Assembly: GCA_048263775.1 (NCBI GenBank) | Contig: JBLXDU010000010.1 | Coordinates: 1 to 64,000, forward strand | Length of the DNA stretch: 64,000 nt | Direction: 5' to 3' | From: UBA1479 sp048263775 | Lineage (GTDB): Bacteria > Pseudomonadota > Alphaproteobacteria > Rhodospirillales > Casp-alpha2 | In this document: positions 42,126 through 49,334 of the stretch, one piece after another | Position numbering within the stretch: position 1 is the stretch's first letter | Layout: each line of letters starts with the position of its first letter | Translations under genes and position numbers: made by a program | The notes under the pieces: generated by a model | What the model was told of the DNA's origin: nothing | Databases searched by the model: none | What the model saw: the letters and a program-made list of their open reading frames with translations, nothing else

Positions 42126-43031
42126 ATGTCCACAGTGTTCGCGCACATCGGTTCAGAAAAATGCGGCTCAAGCTTGATCGAGTTCTGCTTTCTGAACAAC
42201 CCGTCCGTCCTTGAGTACATGGAGCAGCAAGGAATCATCGGGTTGCCGCATTTTCACGTCGCACTGCGAAAGGTCGTGGTGGGCACGCAATGGGATGAAG
42301 GCCTGCACGGTCGCTTGCGTTCTCAGATGCTTTCACCGCATCGGTTTACCGGAAAAAACGTCTTTATTTCCGAAGAGTTGTTGCTTGGCCTGATGCATGA
42401 TCCGGGGATGCCGAACCCTTTGGACCTAAGGGTTGATTTCACTCAGCGATTGCTCCGCGGGTTTGAAAAGGTTCACCTCATTCTGATCGTGCGCCGACAG
42501 GACAAGTTTATAGAATCCCACTACAACCAGCAGGTCATGCGGGGAGAAACCCGAGAATTCGATGAGGTTCTTGATGAACTGCCGCTCGATAATTATTGCT
42601 GGGATGTGATTGCTGATGCTTGGGCTGAGGGGTTCGGCGAGGGCAGCTTGACCGTCATTCCGTTCGAACCATCGGTCTTGGCGACGGCCCCCGGGCCGGA
42701 GAATACAGTGTCGGCCGTTGCGCAGATAATGGGAATGAATCTTCATTTCAATACGAAAGACCTGCCGGTTGTGAACCCGAGCCTTCGTCCCGACTTGTTG
42801 GTGGCGCAGCGTGAGATCAATCAAAAATTCGACCGGGTGACGGCTGACCGAATTTCCGACATTCTTGCCAAACGGGTTCGTAAAGTGCCGGGGGCCGCGC
42901 AGGGGCTGTTTTCCGACCAAGACAGGCAGAACATATTGGACCGCTATGCGGCGTCCAATAAAAGACTGTTTGAGAAATACATTCCCCAATATTCTGTCGA
43001 TGAATATTTATCGACAACTCATGGAAGTTAG
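42126..43031 (+). CDS. Sulfotransferase-like P-loop protein
   Basis: A 301-residue product with a sulfotransferase-type N-terminus: FAHIGSEKCGSSLIEFCF (residues 5-22) matches the pattern of the 5'-phosphosulfate loop, where the usual K-T-G-T-T reads K-C-G-S-S. VHLILIVRRQDKFIESHYNQ (about 116-135) resembles the 3'-phosphate-binding region. This would transfer sulfate from PAPS to a sugar or protein. The family call is from motif shape and is only moderately sure; placed beside maf and flagellin it suggests sulfation of the glycan. Confidence 0.6.
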   Translation: MSTVFAHIGSEKCGSSLIEFCFLNNPSVLEYMEQQGIIGLPHFHVALRKVVVGTQWDEGLHGRLRSQMLSPHRFTGKNVFISEELLLGLMHDPGMPNPLDLRVDFTQRLLRGFEKVHLILIVRRQDKFIESHYNQQVMRGETREFDEVLDELPLDNYCWDVIADAWAEGFGEGSLTVIPFEPSVLATAPGPENTVSAVAQIMGMNLHFNTKDLPVVNPSLRPDLLVAQREINQKFDRVTADRISDILAKRVRKVPGAAQGLFSDQDRQNILDRYAASNKRLFEKYIPQYSVDEYLSTTHGS

Positions 43032-43334
43032 GTTTTTAATGAATATGGTCTTAGTCTGGGTGGAAGCATAAGTCCCCAGGATCAGATCACGCGATGGAAG
43101 GGCAGGGCACAGTCGCCTGGATGGTCGCGCGTTGGCGGGCCCGCCGTGGCTGGCGGAGATCAGTCAAAAAGAGTTTATTGAGCTGAAAAATAACAATTAT
43201 TTTTCAATTTGGTGCGGCCCGGATTGCCGTCCCCTTGGGAGGGGCGGCGAGATTATGCACTGGCCTTTGATTGCGAAAATTAGTACAATGAAAAGTATTT
43301 ATTTTTTGGCGCATGTTGTTTCTGGGTTATTGGA
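43032..43334. other. 303-bp AT-rich, hairpin-rich gap
   Basis: No gene is convincing. It holds a 10-bp perfect inverted repeat TGAAAAATAA-caa-TTATTTTTCA (43184-43206), a GC-rich hairpin (about 43223-43249) and a GGCGGGCCCGCC palindrome (about 43134-43145). Its base composition differs from the genes around it. Confidence 0.55.
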
Positions 43335-44174
43335 ATGGCCGATTTTTCATCGAGAGGCGTTGGGAATTTCGCAGCGACGTTTGCGCAACGGTCGCTGGCG
43401 AGTCAGCGTGTTGGGTTTGAGTTGCAGTTCAATCAACTGCAGAACACGCTGATCACCCGCTTCAACAAGCAAGTCGATGAAATCAGTGAAACGCCGCTCA
43501 GCGTGCAGCGCAAGATCGGTACACTGCAAAAAGAGTCGAAGGAATTGGTAGGTTCTCTGCCGCTCCTTCAGGAGTACCGGACCGGCAATAAGAACAACAA
43601 GGGCCAGCTTGAGGCCTTGTTCGATGAAGTGACGGCTCTTTTCAATACATTTAACCAGGATAACACTGTCGATGCCGCCGAAGTCGCGGCATTTCAGGAG
43701 CAGCGAGAAGTTGTCGTCAATCGGCTCAACAACGTTTTCATCTTTGCGCATCCGGACATCAATGACGCTCAGACCATCCCGCGGTTGAAGGAAAGCCTGG
43801 ACACCTTGCGCGGGTTGGAAGTGACCGTCGGTACGCTCGCGGACAATCAGGCTGTCGCCGACACCTTGTCGCAGTTCCAAACGGAAGTCAGTATCGGAAT
43901 CACGGTGACGCAGAACACCATTTCGACTGCATTGGATATGGAACAGCGGATCGAGGCGAAATTTTCAGCAACTGATTCCGAATTGATTGAGTTGACGACT
44001 AACGAACAGGTCCGGCGCGACGCGGAAATTGAAAGGTTGCGGGTCGACCTGGGTTATCTTTTGCAGGCAATCTCGATCAGCTTCGAAATGAACGCCGCCT
44101 TTGCGGAATCACTGCAATCGCGATTGACAGACCCGCGGCCGCAGCCTGGATCGGTGCTCAATCTTTTTACTTGA
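43335..44174 (+). CDS. Unrecognised coiled-coil protein in the flagellin-glycosylation block
   Basis: Not recognised. The 279-residue product lacks a signal peptide and membrane segments. It is mostly helical by composition with long heptad-like stretches (about 30-80 and 170-250), many Gln, Asn, Glu and Leu and few Cys or Trp. The N-terminus (MADFSSRGVGNFAATFAQRS) and C-terminus (PGSVLNLFT) are reminiscent in style of exported axial proteins, whose ends form helices; the end resembles flagellin's ILALFN. It lies between the sulfotransferase-like and TPR-GT41 genes. Possible roles are a minor filament protein, an export chaperone or a scaffold; none is shown. Confidence 0.7.
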   Translation: MADFSSRGVGNFAATFAQRSLASQRVGFELQFNQLQNTLITRFNKQVDEISETPLSVQRKIGTLQKESKELVGSLPLLQEYRTGNKNNKGQLEALFDEVTALFNTFNQDNTVDAAEVAAFQEQREVVVNRLNNVFIFAHPDINDAQTIPRLKESLDTLRGLEVTVGTLADNQAVADTLSQFQTEVSIGITVTQNTISTALDMEQRIEAKFSATDSELIELTTNEQVRRDAEIERLRVDLGYLLQAISISFEMNAAFAESLQSRLTDPRPQPGSVLNLFT

Positions 44175-44223
44175 TGTCTGTAAGGGCTTGCCGCGCAGAC
44201 CTGCTCAAACGGATGACAGCGTT

Positions 44224-46200
44224 TCAGGTTGTCGGTGTTTCCCGCCCGAGTATTTCCAGATAGGTGCGCTCAATGGAGCGGACATGTGGTTCCGGGTTGA
44301 ACAGCAGGGCCTGGCGCATTTCATTGCGAAGGTTCTTCCGGATTCCGGATAGGACGCCAGCGTCGCTCAGAATATCTACCGTCAATTTGATCAAGTCTTC
44401 CCGTGTTTCAGCGACCCAGCCTGGGCGGGCTGCAGTGTAAACCACGCTTGCGCCCAACCGGTCAAAGGGTCTTTCCCCCTTGAGTGAGAGAACGGGGACT
44501 CCCATCCATAGAGAATCAGCGATGACGGTTGGGTTTGCCCGGCGGCCGACGTCGATGAATACATCAATGCTGTTCCAATAGTCGGGGTCCACGATCATCT
44601 GGTCCGCGTATTTTTGGTCGGAAGACATTTCAATGCGGTCGGCAAGGCCGAATGCCTTGAATTGGAATTTAATACGGTTGAAGGCTTCATTGTCGACGAT
44701 CGGAGTCGCGCCAACGACAATTCTCGCCTGCGGGGTTTTATTGAGAATTTCGGCAAGCATTTCGGCTTCATCCCGCATGATCGCACCTGCGTCGCAGGAA
44801 ACACCGATGGTGGGCGCGCCGAATTTTTCGAGAGGCAGGGCTCCGACCGGAGGCAAGGTTTTCCGAGGCCGGTATGACAAGAGGCCAAAGTCTAGCTTGT
44901 GGAGCTTTTGGCCTTCATGTAATTCCGCCTTGGCCGCCTCGGCGGTGATATCGTCCGCCAGGACGTAGTCGATGCCGGGCATGCCTATGCCCATCCCCGC
45001 CCCCCAGGCGCCAACCTGAATCTTGGCCGGGTGCATGCGCAAAACCGTTGCACGATTGTTTACGTCATCGGTGCAAAGATCGACGAGGATATCGATCTGG
45101 TCACCGGCGACGATCACGGCCAGATGTTCATCATCCAGATTGCCCACATAGCGCAGGTTATCCGCGCTTGCACGAAGCCGTTGTGTCGTCGAATCGCTGC
45201 CATGTGATTGCTGATAAACGGTGACGTGAAATTGCCGACGGTTGTGTAACTGTAATAGGGGTTCGACCATCCGAGCCTGATCGCCGAACTCAAACCTATT
45301 CGAAATATAAGCCAACCTGATCTTTTCGTCGTTCGATTCGGTCCCGCTATCGTCGTCCAGGATGGCCTCTGGTGGTAGGCCGGGCGCATCTTCCAGACGA
45401 CGCTGGAGATGTTCGTGCAACTCTGCAATCACCTTGGCGTGCCCCGATGGCAGCGCCGAGGTCCGCGCGAAAACCGCGGCGGCCAGCTCGATAGAATCCT
45501 CGTCTAGCTTCAAAGCAGCTTTGTGCTGCAGGGGAGCCTCCTCGAATTCACCGAGCTGATAGCATAGGTTGCCCAGTTTGAAACGGGTGCTCGCGTCGTT
45601 AGGCTGAAGTTCGACGGCTCTCGACAGGTGCTGTAAGGCCTCGGTGTATCTGCCCAGTTCGCAAAGTGCATCCCCGTAATCACGGCGGCATTCCGCGTTG
45701 TTCGGGTTGATTTTGAGTTCACGTTCGAAATGTCGAATGCTGTCGGAAAATCTGCGGGCGCTATACAGCGACATACCCTTCAAATAATTGGAAGAGGGGC
45801 TCGCCGACTTCAGAGATGTGAAATAGTTCGAGAACCGAACCGGTAATAGACCTTCGATGGTTGGATGCGGCATCAAGGTCATCGACAATTTTGCGTAGAA
45901 CAGGCCTTCGTTGAGCCGCCCGGCCTGCGTATAGAGATTTGCCAATGCCTCAGCGTATTCAAAACACTCCGGGTCCAGGCTGGCCGCTTTTTCGAACAGT
46001 TCAAGAGCGCGGCCGATCTCGTTCATTTCCAAGGCGGCTAAGCCGAGAAAATAAAAACTTTCAGGCCGTGTGTTGTCGATTGTGACCAGGCGGTCGATGC
46101 CAGCCAGAACGTTCTCAGAATCGTCACTGCCGAGCAGCGCAAGAACTTCACGGGCAATATCGTCGTATTTCAGGGCGGCCTGATCATCAGGTCCTGTCAT
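44224..46200 (-). CDS. TPR protein with a SPINDLY/O-GlcNAc-transferase-like GT41 domain
   Basis: The 658-residue product has N-terminal TPRs (about 30-240; pattern AIRHFERELKINPNNAECRR repeated with variation) and a C-terminal GT41 region (about 285-650) with KIQVGAWGAGMGIGMPGIDY, the ADDITAEAAK loop, and DVFIDVGRRANPTVIADSLW then GVPVLSLKGERPFDRLGAS, the latter matching the nucleotide-sugar site of SPINDLY-type bacterial OGTs. Such proteins glycosylate Ser/Thr of target proteins; several bacterial ones act on flagellin. With the TPR-GT9 protein and Maf, it is the third candidate flagellin glycosyltransferase in 8 kb. It lies 43 bp downstream of flaF on the same strand. Confidence 0.88.
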   Translation of the reverse strand: MTGPDDQAALKYDDIAREVLALLGSDDSENVLAGIDRLVTIDNTRPESFYFLGLAALEMNEIGRALELFEKAASLDPECFEYAEALANLYTQAGRLNEGLFYAKLSMTLMPHPTIEGLLPVRFSNYFTSLKSASPSSNYLKGMSLYSARRFSDSIRHFERELKINPNNAECRRDYGDALCELGRYTEALQHLSRAVELQPNDASTRFKLGNLCYQLGEFEEAPLQHKAALKLDEDSIELAAAVFARTSALPSGHAKVIAELHEHLQRRLEDAPGLPPEAILDDDSGTESNDEKIRLAYISNRFEFGDQARMVEPLLQLHNRRQFHVTVYQQSHGSDSTTQRLRASADNLRYVGNLDDEHLAVIVAGDQIDILVDLCTDDVNNRATVLRMHPAKIQVGAWGAGMGIGMPGIDYVLADDITAEAAKAELHEGQKLHKLDFGLLSYRPRKTLPPVGALPLEKFGAPTIGVSCDAGAIMRDEAEMLAEILNKTPQARIVVGATPIVDNEAFNRIKFQFKAFGLADRIEMSSDQKYADQMIVDPDYWNSIDVFIDVGRRANPTVIADSLWMGVPVLSLKGERPFDRLGASVVYTAARPGWVAETREDLIKLTVDILSDAGVLSGIRKNLRNEMRQALLFNPEPHVRSIERTYLEILGRETPTT

Positions 46201-46243
46201 GCTACCTAACCTCTAATCGACTGCTATCCACGAATGCGGTGCG

Positions 46244-46747
46244 CTAGACATCCAGATCAACCGGTTTCGATTCAGGCTGAGGGGGGCTAGCGGACGGCTC
46301 ATCTGGCGCTTGAGCGTTTACAGGCTCGTCGGCTGAGACCGGCTCGGCCTCTTTTTCCACACTTTCAGGGACCTGGGCTAAGCCGGCGGCGATGTTTCGG
46401 TTGATGTCGATAAGGACGGCAAGGGCCTCTGGCGTGGGTTTAGCCAAGGCGCCGACGGTGTGTTTGTCGACGAATTTGCACAAAGTCAGCATGTTGATGC
46501 GGAGGTCGTTGGGAACTTCGGAATGTTCCAAGGTCAGTTCGGACTGAAAGATCGTCCACAGGCGCCAGTTCAAGCGAAGCGCCGCTTTTCGGGCGTCTTT
46601 AATCGTCTTCGCATCTCGGTTGTCGTCGACGATCGAAGCAGCCATCCGCTTAGCAGCTTCGATTAGCGCCCAAGCCTCGGTCTGCGCCGGGTTCCCGCCC
46701 ACTGGCCGACGCTCGTATTTTTGAACTTGGTTCTTGTATGGAGGCAT
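46244..46747 (-). CDS. flaF: Flagellar biosynthesis regulator FlaF
   Basis: FlaF works with FlbT in Caulobacter-type bacteria to allow flagellin export and translation. From the ATG at 46747 the product is 167 residues: MPPYKNQVQKYE, then ALIEAAKRMAAS, ALRLNWRLWTIFQSELTL (about 60-77) and VPNDLRINMLTLCKFVDKHT, the conserved FlaF core. The last 45 residues form a Pro/Glu/Ala-rich acidic tail unlike the core. A GTG five codons upstream is an alternative start. It is 150 bp from the flgL end and upstream of the TPR-GT41 gene, far from flbT. Confidence 0.85.
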   Translation of the reverse strand: MPPYKNQVQKYERRPVGGNPAQTEAWALIEAAKRMAASIVDDNRDAKTIKDARKAALRLNWRLWTIFQSELTLEHSEVPNDLRINMLTLCKFVDKHTVGALAKPTPEALAVLIDINRNIAAGLAQVPESVEKEAEPVSADEPVNAQAPDEPSASPPQPESKPVDLDV

Positions 46748-46915
46748 TTGTTCGTTGCACACCCAGAATTACAATAAGACACAACTTACCACGTGATCTT
46801 CGGAAAATTAAGTTGTCATAAGATTAACGGCAACAGGCTGGCAGCATCAGAATTACCTAAGAACCTGCAGAGTTTACAGGATAATAAGCAACGCCGCTGT
46901 GATGAGCGTCAAGGC

Positions 46916-49324
46916 CTAAAGGAAGTTTGACAGGCTCAACTGCCTGACCCGCGAGAAGGTCTGGTATGAGGCCTCCAGAACCCGCTGGCTATCCAGCAGC
47001 CGCGTGATCGCATCCAGGGGGTCGATGTTCTCGATCTCGGCAACGCTGCCTTCAAAGAACGATATGATTTGGTCGTTGGATGTCTTGACGTCGTTCAGGA
47101 GAACGGCCCGGTAGCCTAGGATGATCTCCATTTCCTCGATATTGCTGTTCAATTCCGCGCCGAACGGCGGCGGCGTCGAATTGGTGCGATCCAGCGCGTC
47201 ATCCATCAGGAAGATGGCCTCGCTGACTCGGTTCACGTTCTGATCGAGGCCGCCTTCCGTTCCGTACTGCCCCTGCAATACTAGGAACATGCCGCGGATC
47301 GCCTTTTCAAAGGCTGGGTCGACCCCTGTGATGTCGAGTTCGAAGGTCCGGGAGTCGCTGGCCCGATGGGTCAGCGACATGGTGTCGCCCTGGTAGTAGC
47401 TGGTGGCCGAGATCGTGCCGATGGTGTTGACTGCGTTCAGAGTCCCGGCCGTGACCGTCGGTGTGGTGTCATCGACGGTGTTCGTCGGGATCAGGGTCGC
47501 CGTCCGACCGTCTGACGATACAGAAGCGATGGTGAAGTTGGTGCCGTCGTTGGCCGTGCCAGTGCCGGCCAGCGCGAAAATCGTTCCCGCTGGCAGATTA
47601 TTACCAGCGGCATCGCGGAAGAAACCGCCACCCAAGGTGATGCTGTCGGCCGCTGGGGTGTTGTCGGCGAAAGTGATGGATCCGGTGCCGGCCAGAACCG
47701 CATCCGTATCACCGGCCACGGTGGTCAAGGTGTCGGTGGCGACCAGCGTTGCCGTCGTGCCGTCGGTGGAGATCGACGCGATGGTATAGGTGCCATCGTT
47801 TGCGCCGCCGTTCGAAACCGTGATCCGTGCCCCGGCCGGCAGCAGGTTTCCCTTGGCGTCGGTGAACGTCGCGCCATTGAGGGTGATCGTATCGGCGTTG
47901 GCGCCGTTGTCGGTGAACGACACGGTGTCCGCGCTGGCGCCGATTGCATCGGCGTCAAAGTAGAAATTCCGTTCCGCCGCGTTGAACGAGAAAAGTTCGG
48001 GGCGGGAAGACATAACCCCTGTGGTGACCGTAGCAATCGTGGCATCGACACTTTCGTCGTCTTCAAGTGTGATGGTCGTGCCGTCGGCGGAGACGGACTT
48101 GACGGTGAAAACCTTGCCGTCGTTTTCCGTGTTCGTGTTGTTGATTTTGATTTTCTGGCCGTCTTCCAAGGAAGAGTAGGTGCCAGCGGTGCCGGCGATC
48201 AGTTGATCCTCGCCATCCGCACCCGTCCCGACGGAGAACGTGAGGGGGTTGCCGCCGCCCGGCGTGTGGATGGTCGTGCCACTGCCGCCGGAGGATACCA
48301 AGCGTTTGCTTTCCACAACCAGGTCCGTGCCGTCATTGCTGGCGACCGTGAATGATCCGTTGTTGTTGGCCGTTCCAGAGATGGTGATGACCGACCCTTC
48401 TGGGATGGCTTCCAGGGCGTCGGCGTTCACGGCCGTGATGGTATTGGTGCGGCGATCAAAGGTGACGAGAGCCGGGGTTGTCACCGACTGACGCGGATCT
48501 TCAGGGTTGGGATAGGTGAATGTGGCGTCGACGGGCGTCGCCTCGTCGGTGAGCTGTTCCGTGCGAACGTCGATCCAAAGACCGTTGGGATCCACGGAAT
48601 CCACTGTGTAGATGCCGTCGTTCAAGCCATCGACGGTCCCGGAAATTGTGATCGTCGTACCGGCGGCGATGTTTTGGAACTGGCCGCTGGACGCGGTTGT
48701 GTTGATGCGGCTTTTGCCGGTGCCTGCATCGGCTTGCTCGAACGTCAGATGGGCCGGATTCAGGTCTACGCTGCTGCGGCTGATCGAAAAATTCTCAAGA
48801 TTTGCGTCCCGGGTGGTCGGGACGGACACCCGGGCGCCGTCAAACACGGACTGGAACGCCTCGACCGTGGATAGGCCGAAGCTGACCGGTTCGGTACGCA
48901 CGGTGCCGCCGCCGAAGATGTAGCGGCCGTCCGCTTCCGTGTTCAGTAGGTTCTGGATTTCCTTCAACGCGCGGAAGGCGTCGGCCTGTATTTGTTCGAC
49001 CCGTTCCGGATCTGTGTGATCGCCGTTGGCAAACTGGAACAGAAGTTCGCGGAAGTTGCTGATGGCGCCCTTAATCCCAGTAACCGCCGTCGTTTGGACG
49101 TCCAGCCGCAGTTGGGCTTGGACGTTGTTCGCGTTGAACCGTTCCAGGCTGGACTTGGCGTTCTCAATGTTGACCAGACGTTGCGAGGACAAGGCCAGAC
49201 CGCTGTATGTCTGCGATTTCTTTTCCGTACCGATCTGGGTTTCCAGGTCGAGCAACGTCTTCTGCGTCTGCAGGAAACGACTGATCAGAATTGTATTGGA
49301 AGCGGAGCTAGTAATCCTGGTCAT
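46916..49324 (-). CDS. flgL: Flagellar hook-filament junction protein FlgL (very long form)
   Basis: FlgL links hook to filament. The 802-residue product is over twice the length of enteric FlgL (317). Its ends are typical: MTRITSSASNTILISRFLQT with the D0/D1 helices to about residue 195, and a C-terminal D1/D0 from about 650 to 802 ending QRVLEASYQTFSRVRQLSLS. The extra 450 residues in the middle are a run of five beta-rich modules of the pattern A-N-D-G-T-Y-T-I-A-S-x-S-x-D-G-T that also occur once each in the two FlgE proteins here. It is the last gene of flgI-flgJ-flgN-flgK-flgL, 10 bp from flgK. Confidence 0.92.
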   Translation of the reverse strand: MTRITSSASNTILISRFLQTQKTLLDLETQIGTEKKSQTYSGLALSSQRLVNIENAKSSLERFNANNVQAQLRLDVQTTAVTGIKGAISNFRELLFQFANGDHTDPERVEQIQADAFRALKEIQNLLNTEADGRYIFGGGTVRTEPVSFGLSTVEAFQSVFDGARVSVPTTRDANLENFSISRSSVDLNPAHLTFEQADAGTGKSRINTTASSGQFQNIAAGTTITISGTVDGLNDGIYTVDSVDPNGLWIDVRTEQLTDEATPVDATFTYPNPEDPRQSVTTPALVTFDRRTNTITAVNADALEAIPEGSVITISGTANNNGSFTVASNDGTDLVVESKRLVSSGGSGTTIHTPGGGNPLTFSVGTGADGEDQLIAGTAGTYSSLEDGQKIKINNTNTENDGKVFTVKSVSADGTTITLEDDESVDATIATVTTGVMSSRPELFSFNAAERNFYFDADAIGASADTVSFTDNGANADTITLNGATFTDAKGNLLPAGARITVSNGGANDGTYTIASISTDGTTATLVATDTLTTVAGDTDAVLAGTGSITFADNTPAADSITLGGGFFRDAAGNNLPAGTIFALAGTGTANDGTNFTIASVSSDGRTATLIPTNTVDDTTPTVTAGTLNAVNTIGTISATSYYQGDTMSLTHRASDSRTFELDITGVDPAFEKAIRGMFLVLQGQYGTEGGLDQNVNRVSEAIFLMDDALDRTNSTPPPFGAELNSNIEEMEIILGYRAVLLNDVKTSNDQIISFFEGSVAEIENIDPLDAITRLLDSQRVLEASYQTFSRVRQLSLSNFL
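47390..48742 (-). repeat. Five beta-rich modules in the FlgL central region
   Basis: Residues about 195-645 of FlgL. Modules centre on GTVDGLNDGIYTVDSVDPNG (229-248), GTANNNGSFTVASNDGTDL (317-335), NTENDGKVFTVKSVSADGTT (398-417), GGANDGTYTIASISTDGTTA (506-525) and TGTANDGTNFTIASVSSDGR (588-607). Copies 4 and 5 are the closest to each other and also share DSITLGGG/TITLNGA strands. The pattern was found by eye. Confidence 0.6.
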
Positions 49325-49334
49325 ATTCTACCCC

